Under the pieces are notes generated by a model. It did no database searches. It saw only the letters and a program-made list of their open reading frames with translations, and was not told the DNA's origin. The position numbers and the translations under genes are program-made. Source: DATEHQ01 sp035279525 (lineage in GTDB: Bacteria; Chloroflexota; Dormibacteria; Dormibacterales; Dormibacteraceae). Taken from it: a DNA stretch of 48,773 nucleotides. The stretch spans positions 1-48,773 of the forward strand of contig DATEHQ010000168.1 in NCBI GenBank assembly GCA_035279525.1. The letters run 5' to 3'. Positions 23,691 through 32,124 of the stretch are shown here, piece by piece; positions within the stretch are counted from its first letter, which is position 1; each line of letters opens with the position of its first letter.

Positions 23691-23969
23691 GTGATCGACG
23701 AGCCGACCCGGCGGCAGTGGGCCGAGTGGGTCGACCGGCAGATCGGCGGCGACCAGTGGCGGCGCAAGGCAGCCCTCGATGCCGCCCTCCTGTCACTCCA
23801 GGCGGGGCACGGCGCCTCGGACGCGGCCGCCGCGGCATACGCCGCGGTGGGGGGGCAACCTCCCCAGGCCCCCGCGCCCTTCCACTCAGGAGCCGTGCGC
23901 TGCCGCTTCTGCGGCTCCACTCCGGCCGTACCGATGACCATCTACGAACACAACGGCTTTGTGATCTGA
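23691..23969 (+). CDS. N-terminal half of a split zinc-ribbon membrane protein
   Basis: 92 residues from GTG 23691 (MIDEPTRRQWAEWVDRQIGG), whose upstream flank is the tRNA-like repeat. An Ala-rich helical region (ALDAALLSLQAGHGASDAA) is followed by a Pro linker and CRFCGSTPAVPMTIYEHNGF, a single CxxC knuckle. Translation ends at TGATG, where the next gene starts. I recall actinobacterial proteins in which CRxCGSxPA...HxG runs straight into GPFCRDCG...GWWG as one chain; here the two CxxC halves are in different frames. Function unknown. Confidence 0.6.
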   Translation: MIDEPTRRQWAEWVDRQIGGDQWRRKAALDAALLSLQAGHGASDAAAAAYAAVGGQPPQAPAPFHSGAVRCRFCGSTPAVPMTIYEHNGFVI

Positions 23970-24280
23970 TGCAGTTCAAGCACCTGAACGGGCCGTTCTG
24001 CCGCACCTGCGGGCTGTCTGTCTGGCGCCGGATGACCGACACGACGCTGTGGCGCGGCTGGTGGGGCTTCATCTCGTTCTTCGTCGCACCGATCACAGCG
24101 CTGATCAACGTCGTCAACCTGCGCAAGCTGACGCGCCTGCCGCCACCTGACCCGGCCACGGCGGTGCGGCCACCGGCCAACCCCGGCGCCGGGATGTTCA
24201 GGCGCCCCGGCGTGTACGTCTACGCGGGGATGTGGCTCGTCCTGCTGATCCTGTTCGTGCTACCCGGATTCCTTCACTAG
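23969..24280 (+). CDS. C-terminal half of the split zinc-ribbon membrane protein
   Basis: 103 residues; ATG 23969 shares one base with the previous stop (TGATG). Starts MQFKHLNGPFCRTCGLSVWR with the second CxxC knuckle, then MTDTTLWRGWWGFISFFVAP, one or two membrane segments, a Pro-rich stretch (LPPPDPATAVRPPANPG) and a C-terminal membrane segment (WLVLLILFVLPGF). A -1 shift at the junction would join both halves with a spacing like the single-chain homologues I recall. Either the pair is made by coupled re-initiation or the gene is broken. Its end overlaps the next, convergent gene by 21 bases. Confidence 0.6.
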   Translation: MQFKHLNGPFCRTCGLSVWRRMTDTTLWRGWWGFISFFVAPITALINVVNLRKLTRLPPPDPATAVRPPANPGAGMFRRPGVYVYAGMWLVLLILFVLPGFLH

Positions 24281-24421
24281 AGGTCCCGCGGCGCGGTAGA
24301 AGCGGCAGGGCGGCGACTCGGCGGTGGTGTGGAAGTTCCAGTGCCGGCACCATGCGGTGCCGTCGAACATCCGGCACGTTCCGCAAGACACGCGCGGGTG
24401 CTCCACGCGCGTCTTCTTCAT
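24260..24421 (-). CDS. Small Cys/His-rich protein, unknown
   Basis: 53 residues from ATG 24421, which has GGAG 6 bases upstream. The core is VSCGTCRMFDGTAWCRHWNF followed by HTTAESPPCRFYR: four Cys plus two His in a compact spacing that suggests a metal site. An alternative GTG at 24460 overlaps the kynA stop as GTGA, would add 13 residues and would make it the last gene of the purine operon. No family name recalled. Confidence 0.6.
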   Translation of the reverse strand: MKKTRVEHPRVSCGTCRMFDGTAWCRHWNFHTTAESPPCRFYRAAGPLVKESG

Positions 24422-24456
24422 GTGGTGCTCCGGTCGCTCGCCCTCGAAGCCCCGGC

Positions 24457-25203
24457 TCACAGGTTCGACCGTACGTCCCACAGCTCAGGGTAGAAGCGCT
24501 TGTCCAGCGTGGTCTGCAGGTAGCCCGCCCCGCTGCTGCCGCCCGTGCCGGTCTTGCCGCCGATCTGCCGCTCCACCATCAGCACGTGCCGCGCACGCCA
24601 GTGGGCGAACGCTTCGTCGTGGTCGACCAGCGCTTCGCAGAGATCGAAGAGGTCACCGTGGCGCTCGCGGTCCCGGAATATCTCGACCAGAGACGGCGAG
24701 CCGCGCCGCGCGACCAGCGCTCGGAACGCGTCATCGACCGACGGCTCCTCGAGGCGCCTGCGCAGCCGGTCGATCTCTTCCGAAGACGCTTCGAGACGCA
24801 CGATGTACTTCGGCTCCTTCAATCCGGAGAGGAACTCGATCTCGCGGAACTGGACCGACTGAAAGCCGCTTGCCGGGGCGAGCTGCGAGCGGAAGGCGAG
24901 GAAGTCCTGCGGCGACATCGTCTCCAGGACTTCGATCTGCTCCACGAGCAGCTTCTCGATCACGTGCACGCGATGGAGATAGTGCCGCGCGAAGAAGATG
25001 TCGTCCGCCGCGATGCGGTCGCGCGCGGCCTCGAGCTCGTAGAGCACGACCCTGAACCACAGCTCGTAAACCTGGTGCGCCACTATGAAGAGCAGCTCGT
25101 CGTGCTCCTCGGTCAGCCGCTGCTGCAGCCGCAGGAGCTCGGGCACCTTGAGATAGGTGCCGTAGGAGAGCTTGCGTCCCTCCTCACCGAAACGGCGGCT
25201 CAA
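24457..25203 (-). CDS. kynA: Tryptophan 2,3-dioxygenase
   Basis: 248 residues. Heme enzyme that opens the indole ring of L-Trp to N-formylkynurenine. Family motifs: KLSYGTYLKVPELLRLQ at the start, HDELLFIVAHQVYELWF (active-site His), FLAFRSQLAPASGFQSVQFRE (substrate loop), and the C-terminal heme region WRARHVLMVERQIGGKTGTG with the axial His followed by GSSGAGYL. TTG at 25203 overlaps the purH stop as TTGA; the long open frame upstream is a purH shadow. No kynB or kynU is in the window, so the link to NAD synthesis or Trp breakdown is unproven. Confidence 0.93.
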   Translation of the reverse strand: MSRRFGEEGRKLSYGTYLKVPELLRLQQRLTEEHDELLFIVAHQVYELWFRVVLYELEAARDRIAADDIFFARHYLHRVHVIEKLLVEQIEVLETMSPQDFLAFRSQLAPASGFQSVQFREIEFLSGLKEPKYIVRLEASSEEIDRLRRRLEEPSVDDAFRALVARRGSPSLVEIFRDRERHGDLFDLCEALVDHDEAFAHWRARHVLMVERQIGGKTGTGGSSGAGYLQTTLDKRFYPELWDVRSNL

Positions 25204-26726
25204 TGCCGGAAGTGCCGGCGCCCGCTCATCACCATCGCGACGCCCGCGGCGTCGGCGGCCGCGACGACGTCCTCGTCCTTCACCGAGCCCCCGGGCTGGA
25301 TGACTGCCGTCACGCCTGCCTGGGCTCCGAACTGCAGCCCGTCGGGAAATGGAAAGAACGCATCCGACGCCATCACGGCGCTGCGCGAACGGTCGCCGGC
25401 GCGCAGCACGGCGAGCTGGACGGCCTCCACGCGCGACATCTGACCTGCGCCGACGCCGACCGCCGCGCCGTCCTTGAAGAGAACGATGGCATTCGACTTG
25501 ACGTGCTTGACCGCCGTCCATGCCAGCCACAATTGCTCCCACTCCGCCTCGGTTGGAGCGCGATGGGTGACGACTCGGGCGTCCGATCGCTCATACCTCA
25601 TGCGGTCCTGTTCCTGGGCGAGGAATCCGCCCGGCACTGTGCGGACGTCATAGTCGAAGTAGGCGTTGGTCACCGGCGGCGCGGCGAGCACGATCATTCC
25701 CTTGCGCCGCGCGAGCGTATCCCTGGCCTCGTCGAGCACCTCGGGTGCGATCACGACATGGGTGACGATCTGCACGATGTGCTCGGCCGTGGCCCGGTCG
25801 AGCGGGCGGTTCACCGCCACGATGCCGCCGAAGGCGGAGACCTTGTCGCATTCGTACGCACGCACGTAGGCGCGGGTGATGTCTTCGGCCACCGCCAGCC
25901 CGCACGGGTTGGTGTGCTTCACGATCGCGGCGGCCGGTCGCTCGTAGTCGCTCACGAGCAGCAGCGCCGCCGCCGCGTCCTGGATGTTGTTGTAGCCGAG
26001 CTCCTTGCCCTGCAGCTGTGTGGCGCCGCCCAGCCCGCCAGGGTCGGGGCCGAAGCGATAGAACGCCGCCCTCTGGTGCTCGTTCTCTCCGTACTTCAGC
26101 GCTTGCGCGAGCACCCCGGCGAAAGGAAGCTCGGCGGGAAAGCCGGTGGGCTGCCCTGAACGCAGGTAGGCGGCGATCCACGAGTCGTACGACGCGGTGT
26201 GCGCGAAAGCCTCGGCCGCCAGGCGGCGCCGCATCGCACCGTCCACCGCGCCGTCGTGGAGCGCGCCGAGCACCTCGGAGTACCGCTCCGGCCGCACCAC
26301 CACGACGACCGACTCGTGGTTCTTGGCCGCGGCGCGGATCATCGCCGGGCCGCCGATGTCGATCTGCTCCACGGCCTCCTCGAGCTTCGCGCCGGGCCGC
26401 GTGACGGTGGCGACAAAGGGGTAGAGATTGCAGCAAACGAGGTCGATCTCACGAAGACCGTGCTCCTCGAGCGACCTCATGTGCTCGGGCCGGTCGCGCC
26501 TGGCGAGGATGCCGCCGTGCACGGCCGGGTGCAGGGTCTTGACCCGGCCGTCCATCATCTCGGGAAAGTTCGTGAGGTCGCTCACCGGGCGCGCTTCCAC
26601 GGCGGCGTCATGGATCGCCTCGAGGGTGCTGCCTGTCGCATAGAGCTCATAGCCCAGCCGCTGCAGCCCACGCGCGAACGCGGCTAGACCGGCCTTGTCG
26701 CTAACCGACAGCAGAGCCGTTGGCAA
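25200..26726 (-). CDS. purH: Bifunctional AICAR transformylase / IMP cyclohydrolase
   Basis: 508 residues, full length. N-terminal IMP cyclohydrolase (MGS-like) domain: ALLSVSDKAGLAAFARGL, YATGSTLEAI, MMDGRVKTLHPAVHGGIL, IDIGGPAMIRAAAKNH. C-terminal AICARFT domain: KELGYNNIQDAAAALLL, AIVKHTNPCGLAVAED (the Lys-His catalytic pair), and the end VIQPGGSVKDEDVVAAADAA then MVMSGRRHFRH. It performs the last two steps to IMP. TTG start at 26726 is inside the 3' end of purN (26-base overlap). Confidence 0.96.
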   Translation of the reverse strand: MPTALLSVSDKAGLAAFARGLQRLGYELYATGSTLEAIHDAAVEARPVSDLTNFPEMMDGRVKTLHPAVHGGILARRDRPEHMRSLEEHGLREIDLVCCNLYPFVATVTRPGAKLEEAVEQIDIGGPAMIRAAAKNHESVVVVVRPERYSEVLGALHDGAVDGAMRRRLAAEAFAHTASYDSWIAAYLRSGQPTGFPAELPFAGVLAQALKYGENEHQRAAFYRFGPDPGGLGGATQLQGKELGYNNIQDAAAALLLVSDYERPAAAIVKHTNPCGLAVAEDITRAYVRAYECDKVSAFGGIVAVNRPLDRATAEHIVQIVTHVVIAPEVLDEARDTLARRKGMIVLAAPPVTNAYFDYDVRTVPGGFLAQEQDRMRYERSDARVVTHRAPTEAEWEQLWLAWTAVKHVKSNAIVLFKDGAAVGVGAGQMSRVEAVQLAVLRAGDRSRSAVMASDAFFPFPDGLQFGAQAGVTAVIQPGGSVKDEDVVAAADAAGVAMVMSGRRHFRH

Positions 26727-27273
26727 TTCGCGCCTCCATGAGCCGGATCGCCTGCGGAAGGATGCGGTGCTCAGCCTCGTGCACCCTCAGCCTCAACTTC
26801 TCAACGGTATCGCCTTCGAGAATCGGAACCGTTTCCTGGAGCAGGATCGGACCGGCGTCGAGGTCGCGAGTGACGACGTGCACCGTGGCACCCGTCACCC
26901 TTTCGCCGCTCGCCAGCGCCCTTTCCACTGCGTCCATCCCGCCTGCGAACCGCGGGAGCAAAGAAGGGTGGACGTTGAGGATGCGCCCGGCGTAGGCATC
27001 GAGGAAAGGCTGCGTGTGCACGCGGTCGTAGCCGGCGTCGACGACCAGCGCGACGCCGTGGCCGCGGAAGAAGTCGCGCATCGCTTCATCTCGCGCCTCG
27101 GCCGAGGCGAAGCCCTTCTGCGACAGCTCGCCGAGTGGGATTCGTCTCTGCCGGGCGAACCCGGCCGCGCCGCATGAGGGCCGGTTGGTGGCGACCGCCA
27201 CGACCTCGAGGCCGCGCTCGACCAGGTTGCGCAGGTTCGTGCCCTGGCCGGACACGCAAACACCGAGCCTCAG
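26701..27273 (-). CDS. purN: Phosphoribosylglycinamide formyltransferase, CTG start
   Basis: 190 residues. Starts (CTG)RLGVCVSGQGTNLRNL with the phosphate loop, contains ILNVHPSLLPRFAGG (catalytic Asn and His), GATVHVVTRDLDAGPIL (catalytic Asp) and ends in a long helix. It formylates GAR with 10-formyl-THF. The family start is reached only from CTG at 27273, which overlaps the purM stop as CTGA; the next in-frame start lies inside the phosphate-loop strand and would remove it. The second substrate-loop Tyr (DAGYDRVHT) replaces the common AGFMRIL, a mild divergence. Confidence 0.92.
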   Translation of the reverse strand: MRLGVCVSGQGTNLRNLVERGLEVVAVATNRPSCGAAGFARQRRIPLGELSQKGFASAEARDEAMRDFFRGHGVALVVDAGYDRVHTQPFLDAYAGRILNVHPSLLPRFAGGMDAVERALASGERVTGATVHVVTRDLDAGPILLQETVPILEGDTVEKLRLRVHEAEHRILPQAIRLMEARIANGSAVG

Positions 27274-28244
27274 CGGATCTCCACCCTGTCGGGGCCGGGC
27301 CGGCGCACGACCTCGCCCACGACCGTCTCGCCCTCCGGGACATCCGACGGATCGACCACCAGGATCATGCCCAACCCCATGTTGAACGTCCCCCACATCT
27401 CGTCGTCCGAGACGCGCCCTCGCTTTTTGATCTCCCGAAAGATCGGGTTGGGCTCCCACGCCGCTCTTTCGATTCGAGCGCCGAGACCCTCCGGCAGGCA
27501 GCGCGGCAGGTTGCCCGGTATGCCGCCGCCGGTGATGTGCGCGGCGCCCTTCCAGCGGATGCGTCCCAGGTCCTGGAGGTAGGACCGGTGTGGCTCGAGC
27601 AGCACCTGCCACAACTGCTGTCCTGGGTCTCCGAAGGGCACTTGTAGGGAACTTCCCTCGAAGACCTTCCGGGCCAGGGAATAGCCGTTGGTGTGCAGGC
27701 CGCTCGACCTCAGTCCCACCAGCACGTCACCGGCCGCGACAGGCGGGCGACGCGCGCCGGCATCGACCAGGCCCACGACGAAACCGGCGAGGTCATAGTC
27801 ACCGATCGCGTACACCCCGGGCATCTCGGCCGTCTCTCCGCCCAAAAGCGCGCACCCCGCGGCCCGACACGCCTCGGTCATGCCTTCGACCACCTGCACG
27901 AGGACCTGCGGGTCGAGCTTTCCCGTCGCGAAGTAGTCAAGGAAGAAGAGCGGCCGGGCGCCTGCGGTGGCGATGTCGTTGGCGCAGTGGTTGACGATGT
28001 CGATCCCTATCCCCCGGTGCTGCCCGGCCGCGATCGCAACCTTGATCTTGGTGCCGACGCCGTCGGCGCTGGCGGCAAGGTGGCCGCCGCCAGGCAGCGC
28101 GTACAGGCCCGCGAAAGGGCCGACGCCGGCCGCGACCTCCTCGCCGTAGGTGGTCGCGATCATCGGCTTGATCCGCTCCAGCGCGCGTTCGTACGCCTCG
28201 ATGTCGACGCCGGCCGCGGCGTACGACATGCCCTCGCTCGCCAT
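27270..28244 (-). CDS. purM: Phosphoribosylformylglycinamidine cyclo-ligase
   Basis: 324 residues. AIR synthetase: MSYAAAGVDIEAYERALERI, LAASADGVGTKIKVAI (ADGVGTK), NHCANDIATAGARPLFFLDY, LLGGETAEMPGVY, GLRSSGLHTNGYSLAR, ITGGGIPGNLPRCLPEG. Converts FGAM to AIR with ATP. ATG at 28244 is only 2 bases after the purF stop. Confidence 0.96.
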   Translation of the reverse strand: MASEGMSYAAAGVDIEAYERALERIKPMIATTYGEEVAAGVGPFAGLYALPGGGHLAASADGVGTKIKVAIAAGQHRGIGIDIVNHCANDIATAGARPLFFLDYFATGKLDPQVLVQVVEGMTEACRAAGCALLGGETAEMPGVYAIGDYDLAGFVVGLVDAGARRPPVAAGDVLVGLRSSGLHTNGYSLARKVFEGSSLQVPFGDPGQQLWQVLLEPHRSYLQDLGRIRWKGAAHITGGGIPGNLPRCLPEGLGARIERAAWEPNPIFREIKKRGRVSDDEMWGTFNMGLGMILVVDPSDVPEGETVVGEVVRRPGPDRVEIR

Positions 28245-28246
28245 GG

Positions 28247-29707
28247 CTAGATCTTCGCGAGCTGGGGCGCGGGCGGCTCCGGGACTCGATCCGGCCTGGT
28301 GGGAAGCTCGAATTGCATCTTGTCCATCTCGAGCTGCTGCGGCACAGGCACCGGGTAGGAGCCGTCGAAGCAGGCGCGGCAGAACTGCTCAGAGGTGCCG
28401 CGGCCGATCGCGCGCATGAGTCCGGGGATGGAGAGATAGGCCAGGCTGTCCGCGCCGATGCGCTCGCGGACCTCTTCGACGCTGCGTCCGCTGGCGATGA
28501 GCTCCTTGGTCGATCCGATGTCGACGCCCATGAAGCAGGGGAATCGCATCGGCGGGCTCGATATGCGCATGTGTATCTCCCGAGCGCCGGCCGCGCGAAG
28601 CCGCTCGATGATCCGCCGCGAGGTCGTGCCGCGAACGATCGAATCGTCCACCGCGATCACTCGCTTGCCGTTGATCGAACGCGGGAGAGGGTTCAGCTTC
28701 AGCATCACGCCCGCCTCGCGCAGCGACTGGTCGGGCTGGATGAAGGTGCGGTTGATGTACCTGCTCTTCATCAACGCCTCACGAAACGGGATGCCCGCCG
28801 CCTCCGCATATCCGATCGCGGCGGGCGTGCCGGAGTCCGGGAATGCGATCACCATGTCCGCCTCGACCGGCGCCTCCTGCGCCAGCTCGTGGCCCATGCG
28901 GATGCGAGCGTCCTCCAGCTCGCAGTTCTTCAGGATGGAGTCGGGCCGCGCGAAGTAGATGAACTCGAACACGCACATCGCGTGCTTGCTCGAGCTCTGG
29001 AAGGCGAGGCTGTGCACGCCGTGCTCGTCCATCACGACCATCTCACCCGGCTGCACCTCGCGCACGAACGTCGCATTCACCGTGTCGAGCGCGCATGTCT
29101 CAGACGCCACCACGTGCGCGGGCTGGCCCGCCAGGGGGATGTAGCCGATGCAGAGAGGCCGGAAACCGTATGGGTCGCGCAGCGCGATCAGCTGCGTCGG
29201 CGTGATGATGCCGCACGAGTAGGCCCCCACCACCCGCGCGAAGGTGCGCCGCACGACCTCCTCCCACGTGCGTCCGTGCGTGTGCTCGATCAGCCGCGCC
29301 ATGACCTCGGTGTCGAGGCCGCTGTCAAAGGTTGCGCCTGCTTCCTCGAGCTGCGTGCGCAGCGCCTCGGCGTTGAGCAGGTTCCCGTTGTGAGCGATCG
29401 CGCCCGGACCGAGGGTCGGATGATGGAACGGCAGCGGGTGCGCATTTTCGGCTCGGCTGGCTCCCGTGGTCGAGTAGCGAGTGTGGCCCAGGCCGAGGAT
29501 GGCGCCTTCGCCCATCTCCTTGATCTGCTCGGCTGAGAACACCTGCGCCACCAGACCCATGCCGCGGTGGACGCGCACATTCGATCCGTCGGACGTGGCG
29601 ATGCCGGCCGACTCCTGGCCGCGGTGCTGAAGCGAGAAGAGTCCGAAGTAGGTGAGGTTGGCGACATCGGCCCCCCGCTTCGAGCAGATTCCGAAAACCC
29701 CACACAC
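28247..29707 (-). CDS. purF: Amidophosphoribosyltransferase
   Basis: 486 residues. First committed purine step (PRPP + Gln to phosphoribosylamine). GTG at 29707 gives MCGVFGICSKRG, placing the Ntn nucleophile Cys at position 2 directly after Met without a propeptide. Glutaminase features: LFSLQHRGQESAGIA, LGHTRYSTTG, AHNGNLLNAE. PRTase part: MVIAFPDSGTPAAIGYA, YINRTFIQPDQSLRE, VIAVDDSIVRGTTSR, and CFMGVDIGSTKELIA. The frame stays open upstream through the repeat element, which is why gene callers may over-extend it. Confidence 0.95.
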   Translation of the reverse strand: MCGVFGICSKRGADVANLTYFGLFSLQHRGQESAGIATSDGSNVRVHRGMGLVAQVFSAEQIKEMGEGAILGLGHTRYSTTGASRAENAHPLPFHHPTLGPGAIAHNGNLLNAEALRTQLEEAGATFDSGLDTEVMARLIEHTHGRTWEEVVRRTFARVVGAYSCGIITPTQLIALRDPYGFRPLCIGYIPLAGQPAHVVASETCALDTVNATFVREVQPGEMVVMDEHGVHSLAFQSSSKHAMCVFEFIYFARPDSILKNCELEDARIRMGHELAQEAPVEADMVIAFPDSGTPAAIGYAEAAGIPFREALMKSRYINRTFIQPDQSLREAGVMLKLNPLPRSINGKRVIAVDDSIVRGTTSRRIIERLRAAGAREIHMRISSPPMRFPCFMGVDIGSTKELIASGRSVEEVRERIGADSLAYLSIPGLMRAIGRGTSEQFCRACFDGSYPVPVPQQLEMDKMQFELPTRPDRVPEPPAPQLAKI

Positions 29708-29720
29708 GGCTAGTGTCCGG

Positions 29721-29914
29721 AGTGTCCGGACTCCGAGGGCCGCCGCGAAATTCGCGGCATCGGCGGCCGGAGCCAAGGAAGGGGTGGCGCAAGGAGGAGC
29801 GCACCCAAAGGTGCGTGACGACAAAGCGCCGGGCCCCCTGACGCAGGCTTCAGCGCTGAAAGCGCCCGGTCGCCCAGGCCGCGAAGGCGCAAGGAACTTC
29901 GGAGTCCGGACACT
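29721..29914. mobile_element. 194-bp inverted-repeat (MITE-like) element between purL and purF
   Basis: Bounded by perfect 14-bp inverted repeats AGTGTCCGGACTCC (29721-29734) and GGAGTCCGGACACT (29901-29914); a further GTGTCCGG copy lies just outside at 29713-29720. Inside are more palindromes: CCGCGAAATTCGCGG, GCACC-CAAA-GGTGC and TTCAGCGCTGAA. There is no coding family signal. The right end touches the purL TAA (29914-29916). Size, terminal repeats and lack of a transposase gene fit a MITE or an intergenic palindromic repeat; a structured leader for purF is the alternative. Confidence 0.6.
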
Positions 29915-32124
29915 TAGGTGATTCCGCCTTCCCAGGCCTGCCTCAAATCGGCCAGGGAGACCTTGAGCTGACCCTCGAACTCGATCGCCTCTCCGCCCGC
30001 CAGGCCCAGCAGCGAGATCTCGACGTGGTGCCGGCGCGCGAGGGACTGCAGCTCGGGCATCGCGCGCGACGCGACGCTCACGATGAAGCGGCTCGGCGAC
30101 TCGCCGAAAAACGCGGCGTCCAGGCGCAGCGGAGGCTCGGGCCGGATCGCCGGGCAGCGGACGCCGACGCCGCCGAGCAGGCAGCACTCCGCGAGGGCGA
30201 CGAGCATGCCTCCTTCGGCGCAGTCATGGGCGGAATGGAGGAAGCCGTTTTCCGCGGCGGCGAGGACCAGGCGGTGGACCGCGCGCTCGCGGGCCAGGTC
30301 CAGCGCCGGCGGATTGCCCGCCACCGTGTCGTGCTCGACCTTCAAGTACTCGCTGCCGCCGAGGTCGTTGTGGGTGGATCCGACGAGCAGGACGAAGTCG
30401 CCTTCGGTCCGCAGGCCCGCACCGAGGCGCCGGCTGTAGTCGGCGATCAATCCCACCATCCCCACCACAGGCGTCGGATGAATGCCACCATCGGGCCGGT
30501 CGGCGCGCCCCATCCCGGAGGCGTCGTTGTACAGGCTCACGTTCCCGCTGACGACCGGCAGCTCCAGTGCGCGGCAAGCCTGCGCCAGGCCTCCCACCGT
30601 CTCCTCGAGCTCCCAGTAGACCTCGGGCCGGTCGGGATTGGCCAGGTTGAGGCAGTCGGTCACGGCCAGCGGCCGCGCGCCGGTGGCGATGATGTTTCGC
30701 GCCGCTTCCGCGACCGCCAGCTGAGCACCGAGATGCGGATCGAGGTGGCAGTACCGCGCGTTGCAGTCGGTCGTCATCGCCACGCCGAGGCGAGTCCCCT
30801 TCACACGAAGCATGGCGGCGTCGCCTCCCGGTGGAATCACCGTCGCGTCGCCGACCATGTGGTCGTAGCGCCGGAACACACCGCGCCGGCTGCTCAGGTT
30901 CGGGCTCGCCATCATCCGCAGCAGCGCCGCCCCGGGATCGACGAGCGGCGTCAATGTGTCCAGGTCGAGATCCCGCGGTGGCTCGGGTGGGATCCCCGCC
31001 AGGCGTCGCGGCGGGACGCCGTCGGTCAGCAGCTGCACCGGGAGCCGGGCGACCTCGTCCCGGCCGTCGAACACAGTGAGGTGGCCGTCGTCGGTCACCT
31101 CGCCGATGACCGCGCTCGTGAGATCCCACGCATCGAAGACCGCCTCGACCTCGGCCTCGCGGCCGCGCTCGACGACGATCAGCATCCGCTCCTGCGACTC
31201 GGAGAGCATGACGTCGTAGGGCGTCATACGACGCTCACGCCGCGGCACCCGCGACACGTCGATGCGCGCTCCCGCGCCGGGAACGCGTGCGGCGCACTCC
31301 GCGACCGACGAGGTCAGCCCGGCCGCACCGAGGTCCTGGAGGCCGACCACAGCATCTATGTGGACGAGGTCCTGGCACGCCTCGAGCAGGCACTTTTCGA
31401 GGAACGGGTTGCCGACCTGCACCGCCGGTCTGCGCGTGGAGCTCGCGTCGTCGAGCTCGAGCGACGCAAACGAAGCTCCATGGATCCCGTCCCGTCCGGT
31501 GTCCGCCCCGACCAGCATGAGGCTGTTGCCTGTGCCCTCCGCCCGCGCCCGCATGAGACGGTCGACGCGCACCAGGCCGACGCACATCGCGTTGACGAGC
31601 GGGTTGTTGGCGTAGCAGTCATCGAAGTAGACCTCGCCGCCGACGGTCGGTATCCCGATGCAGTTGCCGTACCCGCCGATGCCGGCGACGACCCCATCGA
31701 AATGACGCCTCGACTCGGGCAGGGGCCCGAAGCGTAAGGAGTCGAGCAGCGCGACGGGCCGTGCCCCCATCGCGATGACGTCGCGGATGATGCCACCCAC
31801 ACCCGTGGCCGCGCCTTCGTACGGCTCGATCGCAGAGGGATGGTTGTGCGATTCGATCTTGAACACGACCGCCCATCCCTCGCCGATCGAGACCGCCCCG
31901 GCGTTCTCGCCCGGCCCCTGCAGGACCGCGGGCCCGGTCGAAGGCAGCCGGCGCAACAGCGCCTTGGACGACTTGTACGAGCAGTGCTCGGACCAGAGCA
32001 CCCCCAGCATGCCGAGCTCGACCTCGTTCGGTGCTCGCTTCAGCTGCTCGACGATGGTCCGGTATTCGTCCGGGGTGAGCGCTACCTCACGCAGCCTGCG
32101 CTCATGCAGGCTCTTGATGCTCAA
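29914..32124 (-). CDS. purL: FGAM synthase subunit PurL (small type)
   Basis: 736 residues, the length of the small PurL that works with PurQ and PurS. Motifs: LGVLWSEHCSYKSSKALLR, VFKIESHNHPSAIEPYEGAA, TGVGGIIRDVIAMGARP, FDGVVAGIGGYGNCIGIPTV, LQDLGAAGLTSSVAECA, MLSESQERMLIVV, NLSSRRGVFRRYDH, and HSAHDCAEGGMLVALAE. Converts FGAR to FGAM with ammonia from PurQ. TTG at 32124 overlaps the purQ stop as TTGA; a longer frame to 32208 is a purQ shadow. The last codons abut the repeat element, so the exact C-terminus (EGGIT) may have been set by that insertion. Confidence 0.96.
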   Translation of the reverse strand: MSIKSLHERRLREVALTPDEYRTIVEQLKRAPNEVELGMLGVLWSEHCSYKSSKALLRRLPSTGPAVLQGPGENAGAVSIGEGWAVVFKIESHNHPSAIEPYEGAATGVGGIIRDVIAMGARPVALLDSLRFGPLPESRRHFDGVVAGIGGYGNCIGIPTVGGEVYFDDCYANNPLVNAMCVGLVRVDRLMRARAEGTGNSLMLVGADTGRDGIHGASFASLELDDASSTRRPAVQVGNPFLEKCLLEACQDLVHIDAVVGLQDLGAAGLTSSVAECAARVPGAGARIDVSRVPRRERRMTPYDVMLSESQERMLIVVERGREAEVEAVFDAWDLTSAVIGEVTDDGHLTVFDGRDEVARLPVQLLTDGVPPRRLAGIPPEPPRDLDLDTLTPLVDPGAALLRMMASPNLSSRRGVFRRYDHMVGDATVIPPGGDAAMLRVKGTRLGVAMTTDCNARYCHLDPHLGAQLAVAEAARNIIATGARPLAVTDCLNLANPDRPEVYWELEETVGGLAQACRALELPVVSGNVSLYNDASGMGRADRPDGGIHPTPVVGMVGLIADYSRRLGAGLRTEGDFVLLVGSTHNDLGGSEYLKVEHDTVAGNPPALDLARERAVHRLVLAAAENGFLHSAHDCAEGGMLVALAECCLLGGVGVRCPAIRPEPPLRLDAAFFGESPSRFIVSVASRAMPELQSLARRHHVEISLLGLAGGEAIEFEGQLKVSLADLRQAWEGGIT

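Noticed and set aside
30025..31737. 570-residue open frame opposite purL
   Set aside because: Antisense shadow of purL; composition typical of reversed GC-rich codons.
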